Part shown: piece by piece, positions 45,472 through 53,241 of the stretch
Layout: each line of letters opens with the position of its first letter
Position numbering within the stretch: position 1 is the first letter of the stretch
Assembly: GCA_018401675.1 (NCBI GenBank)
Contig: JAGYKM010000002.1
Coordinates: 128,871 to 192,870, forward strand
Source: Alphaproteobacteria bacterium
GTDB taxonomy: Bacteria; Pseudomonadota; Alphaproteobacteria; 16-39-46
Length of the DNA: 64,000 nt
Direction of reading: 5' to 3'
Program-made: the position numbers and the translations under genes
Notes under the pieces: generated by a model
Databases searched by the model: none
Told to the model about the DNA's origin: nothing
The model's input: only the letters and a program-made list of their open reading frames with translations

Positions 45472-46443
45472 TTAAATCAAGCCTTGTTGAGTGAGGCTCA
45501 AGCGATAGGTTGAGAGACGATGAGATCCGCATCCCTCAATCGGCAAGAGCTCTACGGGATTGCCTGTATGCTGAGTATCTGTGCGCTCATTTTTTCCAGG
45601 TTTGATTCCTATTAAACTTCCCAAAAAGCGTCCGGAACTAACGGCCCAATGTGCATCCACCCAGAAGTATTTGGGGTGAGGAGCAACGGGGTCATTGGCT
45701 ATATAAAAACGCTTATGGTTTCTGCGTAGCAAGTGAAGAGAGTCTGAGAGTTTTGCTGCGATTCCATTAAAGACTCTCGGAGCGGCAAAGGTAACCACAC
45801 TAACATTATTTTCTGTGTTAGTACGCTCATATAGAACATTTATAAGATCTGCGGCACTTAGAATTGAAAGGGCTGCACCTAGGCTATGGCCAGTAAATGT
45901 AACTTGGAGATTGTCTACCGTACACTGTTGCGTTGTCGCGTAATCTGTGACAAATCTACGAATCTCTTTAGTGCAAGACTGAACAATTTTTAAAAAACCT
46001 AAGTGGCACCGACCTACACCTGTTTCACTGGTGCCCCCGATTATATGATGACTAAACCTACCATCTTGATAATCCTCATTTTGTAGATTATGACCTTTGA
46101 TATCAGAGTCTGAAAGGATGTCATGGATCTGAGAAAAGTCCGTACCTCGGAACCCAATAAAAATCCGGTTTCCTTGGGCAACACAGAGCCCGAATTGGGT
46201 GTGATCTTTATTCCCAAAAACACCTCCTGTTCTGGCAGAAAAATTAGATACGGTAAGGGGAAGACTGGATTTCATCCAAAGCTCTTCTGAAATTAAATGA
46301 CCTTCGTAGGTAGATTCGGCGAGGCTCAAACATTTTCGCAAAGTGGGTTTGTCGAAGTCTATGGCAGGGGGAAAAGCAGCAGCTATGGAAAGATTCAGGA
46401 TAAAAAATATATACGACAAACCCGCGAGAAAGCACTTTTTCAT
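45472..46443 (-). CDS. Exported class 3 lipase
   Basis: An alpha/beta-hydrolase of the Lipase_3 (fungal-type triacylglycerol lipase) family. The nucleophile elbow is TFTGHSLGAALS, the oxyanion strand is FIGFRGTDFS, the catalytic Asp lies in YIANDPVAPHPKYF and the His in CGSHRLSTYRL. I chose the ATG at 46443 because it opens a good signal peptide (MKKCFLAGLSYIFFILNLSIAAA) with AAGGA eight bases upstream; the longer ORF start at 46506 adds unrelated residues. The enzyme should act outside the cytoplasm on host or dietary lipids. Secreted lipases are frequent among intracellular bacteria, but the target membrane is not predictable. Confidence 0.88.
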   Translation of the reverse strand: MKKCFLAGLSYIFFILNLSIAAAFPPAIDFDKPTLRKCLSLAESTYEGHLISEELWMKSSLPLTVSNFSARTGGVFGNKDHTQFGLCVAQGNRIFIGFRGTDFSQIHDILSDSDIKGHNLQNEDYQDGRFSHHIIGGTSETGVGRCHLGFLKIVQSCTKEIRRFVTDYATTQQCTVDNLQVTFTGHSLGAALSILSAADLINVLYERTNTENNVSVVTFAAPRVFNGIAAKLSDSLHLLRRNHKRFYIANDPVAPHPKYFWVDAHWAVSSGRFLGSLIGIKPGKNERTDTQHTGNPVELLPIEGCGSHRLSTYRLSLTQQGLI

Positions 46444-46548
46444 GACCAATTCCTTAGTAATTACATAAAAGTAGGTCATTGTAGTATATGTGAAAACGTC
46501 AGTCAAACGACAAGAAAGAAGAGGTACACTCCAAAGACACCTAAGGTC

Positions 46549-47706
46549 TTAAGACAAGCAAGGCTTTTCTAAAAAAGATCGGAACCAAGTGACTAGGGTG
46601 CAGAGAAAATTCCTTAGAGTTTGCATTGTTCCATGATCTTTTTGAGCTGGGCAACGGGTTACTCTTGAATTGTCCCTAGACGAGACAGACTCCACACTCT
46701 TTTGTCTCAATCGGGTATAAATTTGGCCATTAGGAAACACCCCCAAAGGAAGTAAATAAAGCTGGCTTCTGTCTTGGGCGTGCAAAAGTTTGACTTTGAG
46801 GGAAGGATCAATTTTGGTGATCGCTCTGGTATTTTTCTCATCAAATTTTGATATTAAGTATTCACTTTCTATGCGGTCTAAGTTGGGACAGCTTTTCCAC
46901 CACTTAGCTTCGCTTACAATCCAGAAACCTTCATTCTCTGAGGAATATATCCCATCAAATCCTTGGTTGGATCCATATTTACCCTCATGTTTAACCAAGC
47001 CAAAGCTAAGCATGAGAAGATCGGTTGCGCACTCTCCCAAGTTCCCCAAATCGCGTTGAGGAGAAAAAATACTATGGAGATTCTTTGGATTCCCATAGGA
47101 GATTTCTAGAGGCGAAGCGTATCTTTTTTTCCAATGAGGGTTCTTTTGGCAAGGATGAGTGGTTTTGATACGGGCTTCTGCGTCGAGGGCATTTATTCTC
47201 ATCCTGAGGTGAGGAAGATCAAGTTGAGTAGGACCTTTATGGTCCCCTATATAAAGAACCCAATCTTTCTTATCTTGAGATTTATCCCAAGTTCTTAGGA
47301 GTTTCAGATAACTTGGATGGCTCTTAATTTTACCATAACTTCTAATCCAAAATGATCTTCGCGCATTAGGAATGATATCCAGAGATAAGGTGGGTCCATG
47401 AAGAGGCCCATAACAAATCTTAAAATCTGGGTGAGAGGTGCATAGGGCGGGTGAATGGTCTTTGTAAGGCAGATACCACACATGGGTTATTTTTTGTTTT
47501 AGGGTATCAAAGGTCACAATGCGGAGATGGGGGGAAGGCTTTTCGCTGACTGAGTCATCAACCAGGGGCAGATAGGCAGTATCGATGTCGTAAATTAGAA
47601 TAGCTGTAGAGGGTGATAGGGAAAAAGTTGCCCCAAAAAGAGTGAACACAATAAGGAGCGTATTTTTGGAAAGCAAAACAGATGGGATTGTCCAAGTATT
47701 ACGCAT
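46549..47706 (-). CDS. Exported protein with a PD-(D/E)XK-like nuclease motif
   Basis: 385 residues with a hydrophobic N-terminus that looks like a signal peptide or anchor (NTLLIVFTLFGATFSLSPSTA). Residues about 220-275 contain GNLGECATDLLMLSFGL, then NQGFDGIYSS, then FWIVSEAKWW. The order E, then FDG(I/V), then a strand ending in E-A-K is what PD-(D/E)XK-fold nucleases and polymorphic-toxin restriction-like domains show. The N-terminal 200 residues are unknown to me. If the reading is right, this is an exported DNase or RNase of effector or toxin type, but no immunity gene is evident beside it. Family assignment rests on motif recognition only. Confidence 0.55.
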   Translation of the reverse strand: MRNTWTIPSVLLSKNTLLIVFTLFGATFSLSPSTAILIYDIDTAYLPLVDDSVSEKPSPHLRIVTFDTLKQKITHVWYLPYKDHSPALCTSHPDFKICYGPLHGPTLSLDIIPNARRSFWIRSYGKIKSHPSYLKLLRTWDKSQDKKDWVLYIGDHKGPTQLDLPHLRMRINALDAEARIKTTHPCQKNPHWKKRYASPLEISYGNPKNLHSIFSPQRDLGNLGECATDLLMLSFGLVKHEGKYGSNQGFDGIYSSENEGFWIVSEAKWWKSCPNLDRIESEYLISKFDEKNTRAITKIDPSLKVKLLHAQDRSQLYLLPLGVFPNGQIYTRLRQKSVESVSSRDNSRVTRCPAQKDHGTMQTLRNFLCTLVTWFRSFLEKPCLS

Positions 47707-47725
47707 AGTTTACCGAACTCTTAGA

Positions 47726-47763
47726 CCTCTCTCTCACGGGTGACGTATCCCATGGGAGAGAGG
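47726..47763 (-). other. Inverted repeat between two exported-protein genes
   Basis: CCTCTCTC with CACGGG pairs imperfectly with CCCATG and GAGAGAGG across a short loop. It has no T tract on the minus strand, so it may be a processing or partial termination hairpin after the pentapeptide gene. Confidence 0.4.
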
Positions 47764-47784
47764 GAGAATGAGAAACTATGGAGA

Positions 47785-48387
47785 TCAAGGACAGTGTGAA
47801 GGGCATGGATAGGATTCGTCCCATCGAGCATGGGTCTTGCTCACACTTCGAGTGGATGCATCCTTGAGAGAGGTTCCATTAACCACCGAAGAAGTAAAGC
47901 TGACGCTTGTCAGCTGAGCGCGTAAGAACGTAGCACAGGTAATGTGGGCGTAATCGTAATTAGCGCTGGTTTGGAGCGAGTTATCAAAATTGGCTCGGTT
48001 GATGTGTGCTCTTGAAAAGGTAGATCCGTCAATGATAGCCCCTTCAAAATTTGTGCCATTGAGCGTGGCATTAGTAAAAGAGCAACGAAGAAGGGTTGTG
48101 TTCTTGAAACTTGCGCCAGACAGATCGGCGCCTTGAAAAGATATATTCTCCAAGGTCATTCCATCAAAAATTGTATTTTGGAGCTTTGCGTCTTTAAAAG
48201 AAAAGCCAGAAAGATCGCTGTCGCGAAAATCGTACTGAGACAAATCAGGAGCCTTTTGCTTTTTCAGATCTCGTGCTTGAAGCTTTTGTTTAAAAGCGGC
48301 TAAGTCAGCGGCGTTTTGAGCACAACAGGGGGAGCTGCTTAAGACAAAAAAGAAGCCTAAAATTCCCAGAGAAATTGAGCGGATCAT
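47785..48387 (-). CDS. Exported pentapeptide-repeat protein
   Basis: A 200-residue protein with a signal peptide (MIRSISLGILGFFFVLSSSPCCA). From about residue 50 to 180 it consists of pentapeptide repeats of the A(D/N)LxX pattern: YDFRDSDLSGFSFKDAKLQN, GADLSGASFKNTTLLRCSF, NGTNFEGAIIDGSTF and others. These fold into a right-handed quadrilateral beta-helix. Cytoplasmic relatives mimic DNA and protect gyrase; the function of exported ones is generally unknown. GAGG precedes the ATG at eight bases. It is probably co-transcribed with the nuclease-like gene downstream. Confidence 0.87.
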   Translation of the reverse strand: MIRSISLGILGFFFVLSSSPCCAQNAADLAAFKQKLQARDLKKQKAPDLSQYDFRDSDLSGFSFKDAKLQNTIFDGMTLENISFQGADLSGASFKNTTLLRCSFTNATLNGTNFEGAIIDGSTFSRAHINRANFDNSLQTSANYDYAHITCATFLRAQLTSVSFTSSVVNGTSLKDASTRSVSKTHARWDESYPCPSHCP

Positions 48388-48459
48388 TAAGAAAACCTCA
48401 CAAATAGTTAAAAGATTTTGGGAAAATATATTAAGGAAATAATCGTTGGGTTAGAAAAG

Positions 48460-48535
48460 TGGTGGGCGCAGCAGGATTCGAACCTGCGACCACCTGATTA
48501 AAAGTCAGATGCTCTACCAACTGAGCTATGCGCCC
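48460..48535 (-). tRNA. tRNA-Lys (TTT anticodon)
   Basis: 76 nt with an encoded CCA. The acceptor stem GGGCGCA/TGCGCCC is perfect, the D arm AGCTCAGTTGGTAGAGC is canonical, the anticodon loop CTTTTAA gives anticodon TTT, and the T arm contains GGTTCGAATCC. It appears fully functional. Confidence 0.97.
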
Positions 48536-48843
48536 CCCAATATCCAAGAGACGATAAACGGCTCTCTTTGCTATTTTTAAGAGGCTCACAGGTTGGATGT
48601 CAAGGTTATTCCACGAAAAGGCCTTGTTTTTTCCAAATAACGCCAGAGTTTGTTTCTTTTATGGGGCTTATTTCAAAGGAAATTTAAGGAAAGTCAGCCC
48701 TAGGTGTGGGTTAGGGTGCAAATGGCTGGTTGCTATAGAAATAAGAGGCATCCTTGACACCAAATAGACCCTATTGATTAAAGTCGGATTTTGAGCGTAT
48801 AAGGAACCCTATTCGTTTCTCCATCCTATTTATGAGGTGAGTT
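48536..48843. other. Intergenic region upstream of the DASS transporter
   Basis: Non-coding. A candidate promoter has TTGACA at 48754-48759 and ATTAAA 17 bases later, only a moderate -10. The transporter ribosome site, GAGGTGA, sits before its ATG. Confidence 0.35.
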
Positions 48844-50313
48844 ATGTTGAGTCTTGCTACTGTTTTCAGACGAAAAAAGAAATCTTCTCAAGACCGCAAG
48901 AGTGGATGGTCAGGCGCAAGCCTGCTTACCTCCTTCTGTATTGTTTTTGTCAGTGTGGTATGTTGGCTTCTGCCCTCTCCGGAAGGGCTGAGTACGGAAG
49001 CGTGGCATCTGTTTATAATCTTTCTAGCGACACTCACAGCTATTATATTGAAACCCCTTCCTATGGGAGCTGTTGCGACTATAGGGTTAAGCGCTTGTTT
49101 ATTTACAAAAACCTTAAACATAGAGCAGTCGTTAGTCAGTTTCAGTTCATCCATTGTTTGGCTCGTTTTGTGTGCATTCTTTATTGCTCGGGGTTTCGTA
49201 AAAACAGGATTAGGGTCACGGATTGCCTATTTCTTTATGACCCGCTTGGGTAAGAGTAGTTTGGGCCTATCTTACGGGCTTGTGTTAACTGATTTTATGC
49301 TCTCTCCGGTGATTCCCAGCAACACAGCTCGTGGTGGTGGTATTACTTTTCCTATCGTACAGTCTCTGGCAAACGAATATGGAAGCTCACCTAAAACCAA
49401 TTCTTCCCACAAGATAGGCGCCTTTTTGGTGCAGGTGGCGTTTCAAGCTAACCTTGTGACCAGTGCCATGTTTCTGACGGCTTTTGCGGGCAATCCTCTT
49501 GCGGTTAAGATTGCCGCAGATATAGGCATTGCTCTAGATTGGGGGACATGGGCTATTTCAGCTATTGTTCCTGGCGTGGTGCATTTGGCTCTTTTGCCTT
49601 TGGCCGTATATCTCTTTTGTCCTCCTACGTTGAAAAAAACCCCTGAAGCGCCTCAATTAGCCCGTGAAAAACTTAAAGAGATGGGTCGGTTATCCGCTCA
49701 TGAAATCCTCATGCTCTTTGTTTTTGGGTTGCTGCTGGTGTTATGGATATTCGGATCAAATTTTGGTATTTCTGCTGCTGGTGCAGCCCTTATTGGTCTT
49801 TCCTTACTTCTTTTCACAGGCGTTCTTTCCTGGGAAGATGTGCTCCACGAGAAAGCCGCTTGGGATACCTTCTTATGGTTGGCAATTTTATTGACCTTAG
49901 CCACTCAGCTAGGAGATTTTGGAATTATTAGCTGGTTTGGCGGTGGTATCCAAGGTGTGGTTCAGACCCTGAGTATGCCTTTTGCTGTAGGAATGCTTTG
50001 TGTACTCTACTTCTATTGCCATTACTTTTTTGCCAGTGGAACAGCTCATATTACTTCCTTGTTTGCTGTGTTCCTCGTTGCGTTGGTGAGCACCGGGTTC
50101 TCTCCTCTTATATCGGTCCTGGTTTTGAGCTTCTTCTCAAGTTTATCCTCTGGTCTTACCCATTATGGTACAGGAGCGGCTCCGGTATTCTTTGGCGCCA
50201 ACTTCTTGAGCGTGAAAGAGTGGTGGACCATCGGCTTAAAGATGAGCGTTCTGACCCTACTTGTTTGGGGTATCGTAGGTGGAGTTTGGTGGAAGGTTCT
50301 TGGATATTGGTAA
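48844..50313 (+). CDS. DASS-family anion:sodium symporter or dicarboxylate translocator
   Basis: A 489-residue inner-membrane carrier with about 12 hydrophobic segments. It shows divalent anion:Na+ symporter (SODIT/DiT) features: SPVIPSNTARGGGITFPI (the SNT motif of the first hairpin), LDWGTWAISAIVPG and, in the second half, SLSSGLTHYGTGAAPVFFG. It resembles plant and chlamydial 2-oxoglutarate/malate translocators, which exchange dicarboxylates across membranes. In a host-associated bacterium it would import dicarboxylates from host cytosol; substrate and coupling ion are inference. The ATG is preceded by GAGGTGA. It is followed by a strong terminator at 50341. Confidence 0.9.
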   Translation: MLSLATVFRRKKKSSQDRKSGWSGASLLTSFCIVFVSVVCWLLPSPEGLSTEAWHLFIIFLATLTAIILKPLPMGAVATIGLSACLFTKTLNIEQSLVSFSSSIVWLVLCAFFIARGFVKTGLGSRIAYFFMTRLGKSSLGLSYGLVLTDFMLSPVIPSNTARGGGITFPIVQSLANEYGSSPKTNSSHKIGAFLVQVAFQANLVTSAMFLTAFAGNPLAVKIAADIGIALDWGTWAISAIVPGVVHLALLPLAVYLFCPPTLKKTPEAPQLAREKLKEMGRLSAHEILMLFVFGLLLVLWIFGSNFGISAAGAALIGLSLLLFTGVLSWEDVLHEKAAWDTFLWLAILLTLATQLGDFGIISWFGGGIQGVVQTLSMPFAVGMLCVLYFYCHYFFASGTAHITSLFAVFLVALVSTGFSPLISVLVLSFFSSLSSGLTHYGTGAAPVFFGANFLSVKEWWTIGLKMSVLTLLVWGIVGGVWWKVLGYW

Positions 50314-50340
50314 GAAATAACCACTCAAGTCTATGAAACA

Positions 50341-50377
50341 AAAACACCCCTCAAGGAATCTTGAGGGGTGTTTTTTT
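50341..50377. terminator. Bidirectional Rho-independent terminator
   Basis: A perfect 15-bp stem (AAAACACCCCTCAAG / CTTGAGGGGTGTTTT) with loop GAAT, followed by three more T on the plus side and preceded by an A-rich stretch. It can serve both the transporter (plus) and the small exported gene (minus). Confidence 0.92.
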
Positions 50378-50399
50378 CAAGAACAAAGAGTAGAAAAAA

Positions 50400-50857
50400 C
50401 TAACTTCTTTTTTCCACATAGGCTCTTAGGGCGCCCTCGCCTTTTACTTTGTTTTCCTCGACAGTTTTTCCATTAAACTTAAGCGCAAAATCCTGACCTT
50501 TAAGTTCCCTTGTAAGCAACAAGGTGGTCTTGTGTTTCATAGAAGGGGCATAGCGACAGCGAAGCTGATGCCCTTCGAGTTTTATAGACTTCAGGCCTTT
50601 AAGCTCACCCCCTGCACTAGGTTGATCCTGATTTTTTTCACTAAATTCCAGGTGTTGCCTTCGACTGAGAGCGCTGGGGAATTAGAAGGTTTGATAAACA
50701 ATGCCTTTACTGTCGCTGGAGATAGGCAAGTCTCTCCCTTGAAAGATGGAACAAAGCCTTTGCCCTCTAGTGTAGCATGGACAGGTTCAACAACAAGCGT
50801 TATGAGCAAAGAACAAACTCCAAACCCGATGATTTTTTTAACAGTAGCGTATTTCAT
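50400..50857 (-). pseudogene. Small exported protein with a homopolymer frameshift
   Basis: The first frame (50591-50857) encodes a signal peptide (IIGFGVCSLLITLVVEPVHA) and continues to NTWNLVKK. A +1 change at a run of seven T (A on the coding strand) at 50632-50638 moves to a second frame reading NQDQPSAGGELKGLKSIKLEG. That frame then continues through HQLRCRYAPSM, LLLTRELKGQDFALKF and AYVEKRS to a TAG at 50400. Joined, about 152 residues make a coherent secreted protein. I do not recognise the family. A length error in the homopolymer or real slippage would each explain the break. Confidence 0.65.
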
Positions 50858-50930
50858 AAGAACATCCTTTTTTTGTAGGTTGAGTAATCTCAGCTTTTAG
50901 AAGTTTTTATGTGAGATAAAGATCTTTCTA

Positions 50931-52052
50931 TTATGCCTCATAGCGCCTTTGAAGGCGAGACCCCATTTGTGAGAGGAGGACATGAGGAATGAGACTGGCT
51001 TTTTGAGCCACCTCTTCCCATGAGTTTTCGGCCCCGATGAGTTCCACGGTATCGCCTTTTTTGAGTAAATCAGAAGGCACATGGGATAAATCTAAGGTTA
51101 ATAAGTCCATGCTGATGCGGCCAGCTATGGGGACGGTATGACCTTTAATTTTCAAGGATGTACTCGATAAGGACCAAGGATATCCATCTCCATAGCCTAC
51201 ATTAAGCACGCCAACCCGACCTCCTTGGTGCATACCATAGGTACTGCCATACCCTATGCGCGCCCCTGCATGTGCCTCATTGATTTCAATGAGGTGGGCT
51301 TTTAGTGAGGCTACTGGCTTAAAAAGAGGTTTAAAATTATGGGGAATTTGAATGCCATAAAGAGCAATGCCTGCTCGAATAATATGATAATGATAGAAAG
51401 GACTTAAAAAGACACCTCCCGAGTGGGAAAAAGAGCGCAAAGCTTTCGGAAATTTGAAATGTGTCGTATCAAATATCTTCTTTTGCTCGGCATTAGATGG
51501 GGCCAAGGGATCCTCCCCATTGGCAAGATGGCTCATGATACAGATGCATGATTCGGTTTGAAAAAGATTAGGATTGTCCCCTATGGTATCCACTTCTTTT
51601 GAATTCAGCCCTAAACGATAAAAGCCTGTGTCTACTTGAAGGCCATAGGGAAGAGATCTTTGCAAGGAAGAAGCCGTCTGGTTCCATGAAGCTAAATCTT
51701 CTGTATTTGAAAATATAGGAATCAAATCAGCGGCGATGATCTCCTTGTGATATTCTAAGGAAACGCCGTTTAAGATAAAGATGGCTGGTTGGGGGTGAGA
51801 TAAAGGAGAAAGTTTTTTGAAATGCTTCCGTAAGGAAATACCCTCGTCGCTTCTGGCCACAAAGAATTGTTTAGCACCAAGGGTCAGAAGATGTTCACCA
51901 ATAGTATGCGCCCCCAATCCATACCCATTGGATTTGAGCACACAACCCAAAGTGCAGGTAGGATCTATGAGCGTTTGTAAGGACCGATAATTATGGCTAA
52001 GAGCTTTCAGATCAATGTGAAGAAAAGGAGCTGAAGAATCGGATCGGGGCAT
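50931..52052 (-). CDS. alr: Alanine racemase, first of two tandem copies
   Basis: A 373-residue PLP-dependent racemase making D-alanine for peptidoglycan. Lys40 in GCVLKSNGYGLGA is the PLP-binding residue and ARIGYGSTYG contains the second catalytic base, Tyr. Other family phrases are LQVDTGFYRLGL, MSHLANGED, RAGIALYGI, VGYGDGYP and GRISMDLLTLDL. Full length. It is transcribed after dnaB and the second alr copy, with 29 bp between the racemases. The tandem arrangement implies either redundancy or a shift in substrate (for example serine) in one copy. Confidence 0.92.
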   Translation of the reverse strand: MPRSDSSAPFLHIDLKALSHNYRSLQTLIDPTCTLGCVLKSNGYGLGAHTIGEHLLTLGAKQFFVARSDEGISLRKHFKKLSPLSHPQPAIFILNGVSLEYHKEIIAADLIPIFSNTEDLASWNQTASSLQRSLPYGLQVDTGFYRLGLNSKEVDTIGDNPNLFQTESCICIMSHLANGEDPLAPSNAEQKKIFDTTHFKFPKALRSFSHSGGVFLSPFYHYHIIRAGIALYGIQIPHNFKPLFKPVASLKAHLIEINEAHAGARIGYGSTYGMHQGGRVGVLNVGYGDGYPWSLSSTSLKIKGHTVPIAGRISMDLLTLDLSHVPSDLLKKGDTVELIGAENSWEEVAQKASLIPHVLLSQMGSRLQRRYEA

Positions 52053-52081
52053 GAAGGGAGCTCTCTGGGGGAAGTGGGTGT

Positions 52082-53239
52082 TTAGTAAGAATAAAGGGGA
52101 TGAAAACGATCGCCTAACTGGCTGATAAAATCATAAGAAGTCGTATGCGCCAGCGTTGCAAGCTTATCGATGGTATGAAACTCATCCACAAAGGTGACTA
52201 AGGTCCCAGGTAAAGACAACGTTTCGGGAACATCAGTGACGTCCAGAGAAAGCCAATCCATAGAGATTCTTCCTAAAATAGGAAGACAATAGTGGTCAAT
52301 ATAGCCCAGTCCACAATTGGAAAGGTTTCTGAAAAATCCAGTGCCAAATCCCAAGTTTACCGTGGCAATACGGCTATTCCTTTTCAAGATATGGGTGCGA
52401 TCATATCCCAAAGGTGTGCCTTCGGGGAGTGTCCTGACTTGAAGAATGCGGGCTTGAATTTTGAGAACCTGGGTCAAGGGGTTATCTTGATCTTCTAAAG
52501 GGTTTCCCCCATAGAGCGCTATTCCCATACGGATCATATCATGATGATAAGGTGTGCCCAAAAGAATAGCCGCTGAATTAGCCAATGTTCCTTTTACTCT
52601 GGGAAAGAGTGAACGAAATAAAGAAAAAGTCTCAAGCTCTTCTTGGTTAGCTGGATGGGTGGATAAAGAGCTGCATGAAAGATGTCCCAAAATATAGGTG
52701 ACATCTAAGTGGTTATAAAGTTCAGGCGTGGCTTGTAAAGATCTGGCTTCATCCAAGGAAAGTCCAAAACGACCCATGCCCACATCGACTTGAAGGATAA
52801 CGGGTAGTGTTTCATCTCGAGACGTGGCCAAAGCTTGAGCGCGGTGAATTTGAGGAAGATCTAGTAGAACGGGGATTAAATTATGGGTGATAAAAAAAGA
52901 TTCAGTACCTTTTTGGAGCCCATTTAAAACATAAATAGTGGCTTCGGATAAAAGGGCCCTTAATTGAACTCCCTCCTGGACAGTGGAGACAAAAAAATGC
53001 TGTGCGCCCACTTCCCAAAGCGCTTTGCCAACAGGGTCAATACCGATCCCATAGGCGTTAGATTTTAAAACGGCGCTGGGAATGGCTGCTGGGGCTTGGC
53101 GGGCCATAAAAGTGAAGTTATCTTGGATGCCTCGTAAGTTCACATGCAAAAATGCAGTGTGTTCCTCCAGAAGAAAAGCATCAGGAGAGGTTAGAGAAGG
53201 ATCTATAGGGAGTATTTGGGCAGTTTGAGAAGAAGTCAT
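52082..53239 (-). CDS. alr: Alanine racemase, second tandem copy
   Basis: A 385-residue paralogue of the preceding racemase. Lys59 in SAVLKSNAYGIG binds PLP. LQVDVGMGRFGLS, RMGIALYGG, VNLGFGTGF and GRISMDWLSLDV are conserved. At the catalytic Tyr position it reads LGYDRTHIL rather than the usual GYGxTY, a small departure that might mark a different substrate preference. Its ATG lies in the sequence TAATTATG just after the dnaB stop, with AAGGA supplied from the dnaB 3' end, so translation is coupled to dnaB. Confidence 0.9.
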   Translation of the reverse strand: MTSSQTAQILPIDPSLTSPDAFLLEEHTAFLHVNLRGIQDNFTFMARQAPAAIPSAVLKSNAYGIGIDPVGKALWEVGAQHFFVSTVQEGVQLRALLSEATIYVLNGLQKGTESFFITHNLIPVLLDLPQIHRAQALATSRDETLPVILQVDVGMGRFGLSLDEARSLQATPELYNHLDVTYILGHLSCSSLSTHPANQEELETFSLFRSLFPRVKGTLANSAAILLGTPYHHDMIRMGIALYGGNPLEDQDNPLTQVLKIQARILQVRTLPEGTPLGYDRTHILKRNSRIATVNLGFGTGFFRNLSNCGLGYIDHYCLPILGRISMDWLSLDVTDVPETLSLPGTLVTFVDEFHTIDKLATLAHTTSYDFISQLGDRFHPLYSY

Positions 53240-53241
53240 AA

